Positions 43,093 to 54,522 of a stretch of DNA of 64,000 nt are shown here, one piece after another (within the stretch, counting starts at the first letter, position 1; each line of letters opens with the position of its first letter). The translations under genes and the position numbers were made by a program. This DNA comes from Sphingobium wenxiniae (lineage in GTDB: Bacteria > Pseudomonadota > Alphaproteobacteria > Sphingomonadales > Sphingomonadaceae), in assembly GCF_007830065.1 (NCBI RefSeq), contig NZ_VLKK01000004.1, positions 186,001 to 250,000 of the forward strand. Direction: 5' to 3'. Below the pieces are notes generated by a model. The model searched no databases, had not been told where the DNA came from, and was given only the letters and a program-made list of their open reading frames with translations.

Positions 43093-44994
43093 ATGAACTT
43101 GCAAAGCTGGCCAGTCCTGCGCGTCCGCGCAGTCACCATCGCGGCGGGATTTTCCGATTATGCGGCAAGGCACTGGAAATGGCTCACGCTCCTCCTGTGG
43201 ATCGCCATAGCGGCGGGCTTCCTCGTCAATCGCTGGCCCGCGATCCACTGGTTGGTGCTCAGCGATACGGATGACAATATCCGCTATGTGCAGGTGAAGG
43301 ACTGGCTGGCGGGGCAGGGTTGGTACGACCTGCGTCAATATCGGCTCGATCCGCCCAGGGGATTCGACATCCACTGGTCGCGGCTGGTGGATTTGCCGAT
43401 TGCGGGGCTGATACTGTTCTTCCGCGCGTTCCTGGATCAGGGCATGGCGGATCGTCTCGCCTGCGCCGTCGCGCCGTTGCTGCCCCTGCTGCTCCTGATG
43501 CTCAGCCTCGGCTTCATCGCCCGCCGTCTGGCCGGGGGTAATGCGTGGATCATCGCCGCGCTCGCGCCGCTCGCCGCGCAGATGGGCCTTGGCATGTTCG
43601 CGCCGATGCGGATCGACCATCATGGCTGGCAACTGGCGCTTGCCGTCACCATGCTGGCGGGGCTGGTCGACCGCAACTGGCTGCGCGGGGGCATCGTCGC
43701 GGGAATCAGCACCGCGCTGTCGCTGACCATCGGGATGGAGATGATCGTCTATCTGGCGGCTGGCGGCGCGCTGATCGCCTTGCGCTGGGTGTTCAAGGAA
43801 GGCGCGGGCCGCCGGATGCTGCCCTATGCGCTCAGCCTGACCGGCGCGACGTCCCTGCTGTTCGTGCTGTTCGCCAGCTACGCAAACCGGCAGATGGTGT
43901 GCGATGCGATCTCGCCCATCTGGGTCTCCATCTTCGCGGCGGCTTCGGCGGGCATGGTGCTGCTCGCCCTTATGCCGCTGCGAAGCTGGCAGGCGCGGCT
44001 CGTGGCGGGATTGGCCGTCGGCGCGGCGGTCGCGGCCTTCGCCTGGTTCAACTGGCCGCAATGCCTGAGCGGCGCCTATCAGATATCTCCCGAACTCCAG
44101 CGTCTCTGGCTCGCCAACATCCGCGAGGCGAAGCCCCTGACGGCGCAGACGCGCGATGTCGCCGTGCCGCTGATGGCGCTCCCGGTCGCGGGGCTCTTGG
44201 GTCTGCTCTGGGCCTTGTGGGATTCGCGCCGCGACGCGGATCGCCTGTGGGCATGGGTGACGGTCGGGCTGATGATGCTCTTTTCCACCGCCCTGCTGTT
44301 CTGGGCCTTGCGCGCGGGTCCGGCGGCGCAATTGATGGCGATCCCGCCCGCAGCCTGGGCCGCGCATCGCCTGCTCGTGCTCATGGCCACGGGCCGCCCC
44401 ATGATAAGGGTGGCTGCATGGGCCGCGATGCTGCTGCTTGCCGCCTTTGCCTTCGCCTATCCGCTCTATCCGCAGATCAGGAACGGGGTGGCCGCGATGA
44501 CGGGCGAAAAGCCGAAGCCATGGCGTCCGCAGGCCAAGGCCCGCACTGACGCGATCAGGAAAGCCAATGGCCGGTGTCGCACCCTGCCCGCGCTGGAGGT
44601 GATGAACGACCTGCCGCCGGCCACCATCTTCACCATGGTCGATCTTGGCCCGCGCATCATCGCCACGACGCACCACAGCGCAGTCGCCGGCCCCTATCAT
44701 CGCAACGGCGCGGTGATCCTGGACATCCATCATGCCTTTGACGGGCCTGCCGATGCCTTCCGCCCCATCGCGGCGAAGCATCATGCGACCTATCTGCTGA
44801 TCTGCCCCAATTTTCCCGAAGGCACCATCTATCAGACGCGAAGCCCACAGGGTTTCTACGCCGACCTGATGCGCGGCAAGGTGCCGGGCTGGCTGCACCC
44901 CATGTCGATCAGGAGCGGAACCGAATTACCCTATACGCTCTATCGGATCGACTATTCAGCGCCGGGCAGCGAAGAAGCCGCGCAAAAGCGCTGA
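43093..44994 (+). CDS. GT-C-like polytopic membrane protein (putative glycosyltransferase)
   Basis: 633 residues with about 11-13 membrane helices. After the first helix comes an acidic loop LSDTDDNIRYVQVKDWLAGQ (near residues 56-75) and DPPRGFDIHWSRLVD, features of GT-C enzymes such as STT3/AglB and dolichyl-mannosyltransferase-like proteins, where the Asp pair binds the metal and lipid-sugar. A second loop has MRIDHHGWQLAL. The C-terminal 120 residues are soluble and periplasmic. It probably moves sugars from a polyprenyl carrier; acceptor unknown. Its end overlaps tadA by 39 bases in convergent orientation. Confidence 0.75.
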   Translation: MNLQSWPVLRVRAVTIAAGFSDYAARHWKWLTLLLWIAIAAGFLVNRWPAIHWLVLSDTDDNIRYVQVKDWLAGQGWYDLRQYRLDPPRGFDIHWSRLVDLPIAGLILFFRAFLDQGMADRLACAVAPLLPLLLLMLSLGFIARRLAGGNAWIIAALAPLAAQMGLGMFAPMRIDHHGWQLALAVTMLAGLVDRNWLRGGIVAGISTALSLTIGMEMIVYLAAGGALIALRWVFKEGAGRRMLPYALSLTGATSLLFVLFASYANRQMVCDAISPIWVSIFAAASAGMVLLALMPLRSWQARLVAGLAVGAAVAAFAWFNWPQCLSGAYQISPELQRLWLANIREAKPLTAQTRDVAVPLMALPVAGLLGLLWALWDSRRDADRLWAWVTVGLMMLFSTALLFWALRAGPAAQLMAIPPAAWAAHRLLVLMATGRPMIRVAAWAAMLLLAAFAFAYPLYPQIRNGVAAMTGEKPKPWRPQAKARTDAIRKANGRCRTLPALEVMNDLPPATIFTMVDLGPRIIATTHHSAVAGPYHRNGAVILDIHHAFDGPADAFRPIAAKHHATYLLICPNFPEGTIYQTRSPQGFYADLMRGKVPGWLHPMSIRSGTELPYTLYRIDYSAPGSEEAAQKR

Positions 44995-45414
44995 CGCCTC
45001 CGCCTCTGCCAGGCCGCCATAGACCTCAGGTCGGTGCAGGCATTGCGGCTGGGCGAAGAGGCGCGGTCCCTGCTCCAGCGCGCCGCCCTTGGGGTCCGAC
45101 ACGGCATAATAGAGCCGCGCGATCCGCGCATGGGAAATCGCGCCCGCGCACATCGGGCAAGGTTCCAGCGTCACCCAAAGGTCGCATCCGGTCAGGCGGA
45201 AATCTCCGATCCGCCGCGAGGCTTCCCGGATCGCCACCATCTCGGCATGGGCGGTCGGATCCTTGTCGCGCCGGTTGCGGTTCTCGCCCTCGCCGATGAT
45301 GCGTCCGCCCAGCGTCACCACCGCGCCGATCGGCACTTCGCCTGCCTGCTGCGCCGCATAAGCGAGATCAAGCGCGCGGCGCATCGGATCGGGCAGGGGA
45401 AAGGGCGACGCCAT
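44956..45414 (-). CDS. tadA: tRNA adenosine(34) deaminase
   Basis: 152 residues. Converts A34 to inosine in tRNA-Arg(ACG). Zinc-deaminase motif: His56 and catalytic Glu58 in HAEMVAIREA, Cys86 and Cys89 in EPCPMCAGAI. The substrate-recognition segment RIARLYYAVSDPKGGALE is typical of TadA rather than guanine or cytosine deaminases. Its 3' end overlaps the end of the GT-C-like gene on the other strand. Confidence 0.95.
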   Translation of the reverse strand: MASPFPLPDPMRRALDLAYAAQQAGEVPIGAVVTLGGRIIGEGENRNRRDKDPTAHAEMVAIREASRRIGDFRLTGCDLWVTLEPCPMCAGAISHARIARLYYAVSDPKGGALEQGPRLFAQPQCLHRPEVYGGLAEAEASALLRGFFAARR

Positions 45415-45453
45415 GGGCCGCCCTTATCACGGATGCCCTCGCTGGCGAAACGG

Positions 45454-45675
45454 TCAGGGTTTCTTCACGTCCACGGTCGGCACCTCGACCGTTTCGTTGC
45501 GGCTTCCCATTTCCACCTTGGCGACATTCGCATCATATTTGGGAAGCTGGCCGCCCTTGACGGAGATTTCCGGCAGGCTGCCTTCCCGCGTTTTTTGCAG
45601 GTCGATAAACCCCGTCGCAATTCCCGCCGCCAGAATCAGCAGCACGATCAGCAATAGCCCACCAATCACTCGCAT
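45454..45675 (-). CDS. Small single-span membrane protein
   Basis: 73 residues. N-terminal hydrophobic segment (VIGGLLLIVLLILAAGIATGF) followed by a polar, probably periplasmic tail with VEMGSRNETVEVPTVDVKKP. GGAGG lies at a good distance from the ATG. The tail with ETVEVPTVDV is familiar from sphingomonad hypothetical proteins of this size. It is 39 bases upstream of tadA on the same strand and may share its transcript. No function known. Confidence 0.7.
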   Translation of the reverse strand: MRVIGGLLLIVLLILAAGIATGFIDLQKTREGSLPEISVKGGQLPKYDANVAKVEMGSRNETVEVPTVDVKKP

Positions 45676-45833
45676 TTCACCCTCCTATGGGATATGCGGC
45701 AAAGAACGCCCCGCCGGTCGGAAAGGTTGCGCTTGCGGCATGATCGCGCGGCGCGGGCGGCTTGACGGGAAAGGGGAATCCCGCTACTGGCGCCGCTTTC
45801 CGAACGAAACCGAACAGCAAGGTTGATTATATT

Positions 45834-46127
45834 ATGTCGCGCATTTGCGAGCTGACCGGCAAGGGCCGCCAGGTGGGGCACAATGTTTCCCACGCCAACA
45901 ACAAGACGAAGCGTGTGTTCCTGCCCAACCTGCAGAACGTCACCCTGATCTCCGAAGCGCTCGAAAAGGGCGTAAAGCTGCGCGTGTCGACGCATGGCCT
46001 GCGTTCGGTCGAACATAATGGCGGCTTGGACAATTGGCTGCTGAAAACCGGCGACGACAAGCTGTCGCTCAAGGCCCAGCGCCTGAAGCGCGACATTGTC
46101 AAGAAGAAGGCTGCCGCCGCAGCCTGA
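45834..46127 (+). CDS. rpmB: 50S ribosomal protein L28
   Basis: 97 residues. Starts [27 protein letters not shown] in family style, with the alphaproteobacterial-length C-terminus and Lys/Ala tail (VKKKAAAAA). Large-subunit protein of the E-site region. ATG 45834 is chosen on homology; the ribosome site is AAGG about 13 bases upstream, somewhat weak. A strong terminator follows. Confidence 0.98.
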   Translation: MSRICELTGKGRQVGHNVSHANNKTKRVFLPNLQNVTLISEALEKGVKLRVSTHGLRSVEHNGGLDNWLLKTGDDKLSLKAQRLKRDIVKKKAAAAA

Positions 46128-46153
46128 TTTCTTCTGATTCGTTTCGGTAAAGG

Positions 46154-46180
46154 AGCGGTCTGGCGACAGGCCGCTTTTTT
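46154..46180 (+). terminator. Intrinsic terminator of rpmB
   Basis: Arms AGCGGTCTG and CAGGCCGCT (one G-T pair) with a GCGA loop, followed by TTTTTT; 26 bases after the L28 stop. Confidence 0.9.
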
Positions 46181-46212
46181 GCGTGAATCATCGCCCCTTC
46201 GCCGCACCTTCC

Positions 46213-47211
46213 CTATTGACGCAGGGCGAATTTCAGCAGCAAGGTTCGCTGGAAGAATTCATGATTGTCGTCCGATACGACCCAGATCATGGTTTCGCCG
46301 CCCTCGCGCGTCACGGCCAGCCCTTCGAAATTGTCGGCCAGCAACGGCGGCGCGAGCCGCGCCAGCGGCTGCGCGCGTAATCGCGTGCCGGGTTCCAGCC
46401 GCTCGGGCAGTTCCACGATCGCGATGACGCCGGTGAACAATTCCTGCAAGGTCAGCCGCCGGTTCAACACCAGCAGCCGCCGTTCATCCAGCGCCACGGC
46501 ATCGGTGGGGCGATAGCCCTGCGGGGGCGTATAGCGCAGATGGATCGGAGAGGGCGTGTCCGGGTCCGCCGGGTCGCCGGAAAAGAGCAGGGTGTCATGA
46601 TGGCCGTCCGCCGTCATCCCCATCTCCGCTATGGCGATGAAGCGCCCATCGGGCAGCCGTGCGAGGGATTCGATGGAGCCGGTTTTCGGCCATGCCTCGA
46701 TCTCCGGCCATGTCCGGCAAGCCTCTACCCGGGCAAAGCCGGAGGAATAGCGGCAGATCATCTGCTGCAATTCAAAGCCTACCCAATAGCGGTCCGTTGC
46801 GGGGTCATGCGTCATGGACTCTGAATCCCACGCCCACCACGGCTTTTCCTTGTCCTGCGGGCGGACGGGCAGGGGCGCGATGAAGGGGCGGCGCCGCGCT
46901 TCGCCGGGACCGACGTGAAAGCCCATCAATATGCCCGCGTCGCTCAACCCCAATATCTGTCCCGCCGGTTCCACCAGCAGCGACGATATGCCGCCGAAAT
47001 TGGGGTTCCGGCTCGTCAATTCCCATCCCGCGATATAGTCGAGCCGGCCCACGCGCCGCATCGCCGGATCGCCCGCGTTCAGCGCCACGGCGCGCGCGGC
47101 CACGGGCAACATGCCGGGATGCAGCAATTGCGGCTTGTTCTTGTGGCCCGCCGGCAGCAGCAGAATGGCAAGGGCCAGGACGATCAGGATTCGACGCATC
47201 GCGGGTTGCAT
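46213..47211 (-). CDS. Esterase-like activity of phytase family protein (secreted or membrane-anchored)
   Basis: About 332 residues from ATG 47211 (328 from 47199). An N-terminal hydrophobic helix RRILIVLALAILLLPAG serves as signal or anchor. The body is a beta-propeller-like domain (PF13449 type) with GGISSLLVEPAGQILGLSDAG near residue 70, SESMTHDPATDRYWVGFE near 130, and a conserved C-terminal NFEGLAVTREGGETMIWVVSDDNHEFFQRTLLLKF. These proteins are thought to hydrolyse phosphoesters or esters outside the cytoplasm, but few are tested. Longer upstream in-frame ATGs (47283) lack a ribosome site. Confidence 0.82.
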   Translation of the reverse strand: MQPAMRRILIVLALAILLLPAGHKNKPQLLHPGMLPVAARAVALNAGDPAMRRVGRLDYIAGWELTSRNPNFGGISSLLVEPAGQILGLSDAGILMGFHVGPGEARRRPFIAPLPVRPQDKEKPWWAWDSESMTHDPATDRYWVGFELQQMICRYSSGFARVEACRTWPEIEAWPKTGSIESLARLPDGRFIAIAEMGMTADGHHDTLLFSGDPADPDTPSPIHLRYTPPQGYRPTDAVALDERRLLVLNRRLTLQELFTGVIAIVELPERLEPGTRLRAQPLARLAPPLLADNFEGLAVTREGGETMIWVVSDDNHEFFQRTLLLKFALRQ

Positions 47212-47382
47212 AGGATAATATCGGGCGGCGCGCAGCATTCGCGTGATGGATCGACATAGCTGAACAGCGCCTGTCACGCTCATTCAGGCTCGGCTCAATG
47301 CGAATCGGGCATAAGAGGGATCAATCAGGGCGAATCCGTCTTTCGGCACTGCCCGCACGATGGCTTTTGGAGGAGCAACGCC

Positions 47383-47793
47383 ATGAAGATGAAGTTTCTT
47401 GTGAATATGGGAGCTGCGCTGGCCATGGGCGTCGCTTCTCTCGCGGTGACCGCGACCCCTGCCATGGCTCGCGACGGCTGGGGCCGCCATTATGACCGCG
47501 GCCACTCCTATAGGGGCGATCGCGGCTACCGTGGCTATCGCGGTGATTATTATCGCGGCAATCGCGGCGACCGCTACTACCGCAACAACTATTATCGCGG
47601 CTATCGAGGCGGCTACCGCTGCCGCGACAGCGGCACCGGCGGCACGATCATCGGCGCGATCGCCGGCGGTCTGCTCGGCAATGAAGTAGGCAAGGGCAGC
47701 GGCCGCTATGGCAGTGGCGACGGCACCACGGGCGCTATTGTGGGCGCGGGCGTGGGAGCGCTTGCGGGCCGCGCGATCGACCGTGATTGCTAA
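47383..47793 (+). CDS. Glycine zipper 2TM-domain envelope protein
   Basis: 136 residues: signal peptide (about 29, ...TPAMA), a low-complexity segment of Arg/Tyr/Gly with repeats RGYRGYRGDYYRGNRGDRYYR (read as RGYRG/RGDYYRG units), then a glycine-zipper domain GGTIIGAIAGGLLGNEVGKG and GAIVGAGVGALAGRAIDRD. Rickettsia 17 kDa antigen-like proteins share the zipper, which inserts into or lines membranes. GGAG at a good distance marks the start. A hairpin terminator follows. Confidence 0.85.
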   Translation: MKMKFLVNMGAALAMGVASLAVTATPAMARDGWGRHYDRGHSYRGDRGYRGYRGDYYRGNRGDRYYRNNYYRGYRGGYRCRDSGTGGTIIGAIAGGLLGNEVGKGSGRYGSGDGTTGAIVGAGVGALAGRAIDRDC

Positions 47794-47821
47794 GCTGACC
47801 GTCCTTATCGGACTCGATTGA

Positions 47822-47853
47822 GACAGGGCCGCTCCGCAAGGGGCGGCCCTGTC
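47822..47853 (+). terminator. Strong hairpin after the glycine-zipper gene
   Basis: Arms GACAGGGCCGC and GCGGCCCTGTC are perfect complements; a T-run is missing, but position (29 bases after the stop) suits a transcript end. Confidence 0.7.
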
Positions 47854-47922
47854 CGGTTGGTGTTCATGCGGTGGACACTCCGCGCATGGCTGGCTGTCAT
47901 GGGGTGGATTCCCGCCATTCAT

Positions 47923-47952
47923 CCGTCATCCCGGCTTTCGCTGGGACGACGG
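47923..47952. repeat. Family A intergenic repeat hairpin
   Basis: CCGTCATCCCGGC-TTTC-GCTGGGACGACGG: the same element as at 36480 with two changed base pairs in the stem, which keeps pairing largely intact (G-T pairs). Confidence 0.75.
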
Positions 47953-48002
47953 AGGTCGGATGACCGAAAATGGCCGCAAGCGGTCATTGCAAGTGATTGG
48001 AT

Positions 48003-48260
48003 TTACGGGATTTTCGCGCCAGAACCGTTTTCGTCGGCAGGCTCGGCCCGATCCCGGTCGGCGCGCAAGGCGGTCATCGCCGCGGGATTGAGGCCCGCTT
48101 CTTTGTCCCGTATCTGTCCCGCCCGCGCATCCAGCATTGCCGCTGCATCGTTGAGCGCGCTGGCTTCGCTCGCGCTGACGCCGCCCACCCCATCCGCAGG
48201 CCCCGACCCGCAGGCCGTCAGGCAGACCAGTGCCGCCATGCTGGCAAGATAGCGGATCAT
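48003..48260 (-). CDS. Small lipoprotein
   Basis: 85 residues. Signal with lipobox LTAC (Cys near residue 17), then a helical, Ala-rich region ASEASALNDAAAMLDARAGQI and a polar tail. AGGAGG stands six bases before ATG 48260, which selects it over ATG 48266. The short, Ala-rich helical shape after a lipidated Cys resembles small Lpp-like envelope proteins. It follows another Ala/Asn-rich lipoprotein gene (48341) in the same direction, but a terminator lies between them. Confidence 0.68.
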   Translation of the reverse strand: MIRYLASMAALVCLTACGSGPADGVGGVSASEASALNDAAAMLDARAGQIRDKEAGLNPAAMTALRADRDRAEPADENGSGAKIP

Positions 48261-48280
48261 CTCCATCCTCCTTCGCGCAT

Positions 48281-48316
48281 AAGAAAAGGGCCGCTCCGTT
48301 TCCGGCGCGGCCCTTT
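48281..48316 (-). terminator. Intrinsic terminator of the Ala/Asn-repeat lipoprotein gene
   Basis: On the minus strand AAAGGGCCGCGCC and GGAGCGGCCCTTTT form a stem with a short loop, then TTTTCTT. It lies 25 bases after the stop at 48341 and before the next lipoprotein start. Confidence 0.85.
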
Positions 48317-48340
48317 CACAAAAACTTGCCCGAGACGGGA

Positions 48341-48568
48341 TTACATCGCGTTCGAAGCGGTGTTCGCGGCGGCATTCGAAGCGTTGGCAGCCGCGTTCGA
48401 CGCATCGTCAGCGGCGTTCAGCGCAGCGTTCATGGCGTTGTCGGCGGCGTTCGATGCGTTATCCGCGGCGTTCGCGGCGGCATTGGCGGCGTTGTCCGCA
48501 CCGCCCGAGCAGGCGGCGAGGCCGAGCGACGCGGCGAGAACGAGCGAAAGAGCAATCGACTTGGTCAT
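48341..48568 (-). CDS. Ala/Asn-repeat lipoprotein
   Basis: 75 residues: signal with lipobox LAAC (Cys20), then about 50 residues almost wholly of Ala, Asn, Asp, Ser and Met in NAA(D/N/S)NA-like units of 4 and 7. The period suggests an alanine-zipper coiled coil like Lpp of enteric bacteria, but without a C-terminal Lys for peptidoglycan linkage (it ends SNAM). Has its own intrinsic terminator, so probably well expressed. No family recognised with certainty. Confidence 0.72.
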   Translation of the reverse strand: MTKSIALSLVLAASLGLAACSGGADNAANAAANAADNASNAADNAMNAALNAADDASNAAANASNAAANTASNAM

Positions 48569-48753
48569 GGGCTAAACCCCTCTCTGAGAATAAAAAACGG
48601 TGCAGACCATCTCGGAGAAAAGCTCACCCCCCATTGCGTCTGCCGGGCGATTCGTAATGCGTTGAAGTTCGCAAGGCAATCCTCTTCATGTGGATTAAGG
48701 GCGGACTTTCAGCGATTTCATGTAAAATACCCAGCGAAAGAGCGCGATTGACG

Positions 48754-48775
48754 TATATAAAGTTTTCTTTATATA
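48754..48775. promoter_or_regulatory. Operator-like palindrome over the promoter of the methionine operon
   Basis: Arms TATATAAAG (48754-48762) and CTTTATATA (48767-48775) are exact complements with a TTTT spacer. A TTGACG (48748-48753) sits just before and ATATAT (48771-48776) 17 bases after it, giving a -35/-10 pair overlapped by the palindrome. Expected binding site of the ArsR-type regulator encoded immediately downstream. Confidence 0.65.
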
Positions 48776-49755
48776 TGGGTGTCATGAGCGCCGCACTCGA
48801 CATTTTCCGTGCCCTTGGCGATCCCACGCGCCTGCGGATCATCCATTTGCTGCGTGCGATGGAACTGGCCGTGGGCGAAATCGCGCAGGTCGTGGGGCAA
48901 AGCCAGCCGCGCGTGTCCCGTCACGTCCGCATCCTCGCCGAAGCCGGTCTTGTCGAGCGGCGCAAGGAAGGAAACTGGGTTTTCCTTCGCCTTGGCAAGG
49001 ATGCCGCCCTCGCGCCCTATCTCGCTTTGTTCGACCGGATCGAACCGTCGCAGGCCGAACATCTGTGGCAGCAGGCGGACCTCGCCCGCCTGGCCGCCGT
49101 GCGGGCGGACCGTTCGCGGGCGGCGGAAAGCTATTTCGCCGAACATGCGGAGGAATGGGACGCGATCCGCTCGCTCCACGTTGCCGAAGCCGATGTGGAA
49201 GCAGCCATGACCGCGCTCCTCGCGCAGGAGCCGATCGGCCATCTCCTCGATATCGGCACGGGGACGGGCCGCATGATCGAGCTTTTCGGCCCCGAAGCCG
49301 CGCAGGTGACCGCGCTCGACCGCAGCCCCGACATGCTCCGCCTCGCCCGCGCGAAGCTGCCGGAGGATGCGGGCGACAAATATGCGCTGGTGCTGGGCGA
49401 TTTCGGCGAATTGCCGATGGAGCGGGGCAGTGTCGACACGGTGGTCTTGCATCAGGTGCTGCATTACGCGCAGGCGCCCGAAGCCGTCATCGCCGAAGCT
49501 GCCCGCGTCACCGCCGCGCAGGGCCGGGTGCTGATCGCCGATTTCGCCGCTCATGAGCGCGAGGAACTGCGTCTGCGCGATCAACATGCGCGTCTGGGCT
49601 TTTCCGACGAGCAGATCGAAAACTGGTTCGCGCAGGCGGGCCTTGACCTGGAACGGGTGGAAAGCCTGCCCGGACAGGAACTTACCGTGCAACTCTGGCT
49701 GGGCCGCCGCCGTGGCGCGCGCGTCCTGCCGATCGAAGGACGCATTTCCGCATGA
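48775..49755 (+). CDS. ArsR-family regulator fused to a SAM-dependent methyltransferase
   Basis: 326 residues (323 from ATG 48784). Residues about 5-90 are an ArsR winged helix (ALGDPTRLRIIHLLRAMELAVGEIAQVV, then SQPRVSRHVRILAEAGLVERR) without the Cys/His sites of metal sensors. Residues about 140-310 are a class I methyltransferase with LLDIGTGTGRMIELFG (motif I) and ALDRSPDMLRLAR. Genes of this type precede metF/metH in alphaproteobacteria and probably sense SAM or SAH through the methyltransferase fold (inference). ATGA overlap with metF. Likely autorepressor through the palindrome at its start. Confidence 0.9.
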   Translation: MGVMSAALDIFRALGDPTRLRIIHLLRAMELAVGEIAQVVGQSQPRVSRHVRILAEAGLVERRKEGNWVFLRLGKDAALAPYLALFDRIEPSQAEHLWQQADLARLAAVRADRSRAAESYFAEHAEEWDAIRSLHVAEADVEAAMTALLAQEPIGHLLDIGTGTGRMIELFGPEAAQVTALDRSPDMLRLARAKLPEDAGDKYALVLGDFGELPMERGSVDTVVLHQVLHYAQAPEAVIAEAARVTAAQGRVLIADFAAHEREELRLRDQHARLGFSDEQIENWFAQAGLDLERVESLPGQELTVQLWLGRRRGARVLPIEGRISA

Positions 49756-50674
49756 CCCTCAGCTTCCCCTCCGTCGAAGAGGCGCGGCGCGCACTGGATG
49801 CGCCGCTCTATGCCGATCTGGCGGGCGACCTTAACGTCAGCTTCGAATTCTTCCCGCCCAAGACGGAGAAGATGGAGGAGCAGCTCTGGTCCGCGATCGA
49901 GACGCTGACGCCGCTGGGGCCGAAATTCGTTTCCGTCACCTATGGCGCAGGCGGTTCGACGCGGGAGCGCACGCACAACACGGTGGCGCGCATCGCGAAG
50001 GAAACGCCGCTCGCCGCCGCCGCGCACCTCACCTGCGTTGCGGCCAGCAAGGATGAGATCGCCGAGGTCGCCGATGCCTATTGGGACGCGGGCGTGCGCC
50101 ACATCGTCGCCCTGCGCGGTGATCCGCCGGTGGCAGGCGCGAAGTTCGAGGCGCATCCGCAGGGCTATCAGGGCGCGGCCGAACTGGTCGATGGGCTGGT
50201 GAAACGCCATCCCTTCGAGATTTCCGTGGCCGCCTATCCCGAAACGCATCCCGATGCGGCGAGCGCCCAAGGCGACCTCGACAATCTCAAGCGCAAGCTG
50301 GACGCGGGCGCGACCCGCGCCATCACGCAATTCTTTTTCGAACCGGACACCTTCTTCCGCTTTCGCGATACGGCGGCGGCGGCGGGCATTTCGGCGGACA
50401 TCATCCCCGGCATCATGCCCGTCAGCAATTTCGCCGCGGTCCAGCGCATGTCGGCCATGTGCAACACCGATGTGCCGCTTTGGATGGGCCGCCTGTTCGA
50501 GGGGCTGGACACGCTTCCCGCCGCACGGCAGCTTGTTTCCGCGACGCTGGCGGCGGAGCTTTGCCGCAAGCTTTATGCGGGCGGGGTGCGCGACTTCCAT
50601 TTCTACACACTCAACCGTGCGGAACTCAGTTACGCCATCTGTCATCTGTTGGGCCTGCGACCGGAGAAAAGTGC

Positions 50675-50678
<4 letters not shown>
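49752..50678 (+). CDS. metF: 5,10-methylenetetrahydrofolate reductase
   Basis: 308 residues. FAD-dependent reduction of methylene-THF to methyl-THF, the methyl donor for methionine synthase. Motifs: FEFFPPKTEKMEEQLW with the catalytic Glu near residue 34, FVSVTYGAGGSTRERT, HLTCVAASKDEIAE, and the C-terminal HFYTLNRAELSYAICHLLGL. Four-base overlaps with both neighbours (ATGA each) imply one transcript with coupled translation. Confidence 0.97.
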
Positions 50679-51721
<1,043 letters not shown>

Positions 51722-51727
51722 TACCCA

Positions 51728-51797
51728 CCTCCGTTCGTGTCGCGCAAAGTCGAGACACGAACGCAACCGCCTCTCGACTTCGCTCGAAGCGAACGGA
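51728..51797. repeat. Family B palindromic repeat between the two methionine synthase genes
   Basis: Contains a perfect inverted repeat GTTCGTGTC (51733-51741) / GACACGAAC (51754-51762), followed by CTCGACTTCGCTCGAAGCGA, itself partly self-complementary (TTCG-CT-CGAA). CCTCCGTTCG at the left end and CGAACGGA at the right end can also pair. Related to the elements at 12489 and 37926. Confidence 0.6.
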
Positions 51798-51805
51798 TTG
51801 ACAGA

Positions 51806-54424
<2,619 letters not shown>

Positions 54425-54522
54425 CCGGATCGCCTTAACGACTATCATATATCCTGTGCCATAACGGGGCAGGAATCCGTTAACCACGTCCCTGCATTGG
54501 CCGCGCGCCGGGCAGGGTCTAC

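Noticed and set aside
43045..44898. 617-codon minus-strand frame opposite the GT-C-like protein, and similar long antisense frames (13588-15015, 15028-16689, 30458-32359, 57305-58960)
   Set aside because: Charged, repetitive translations without ribosome sites; the sense frames are proteins with clear motifs.
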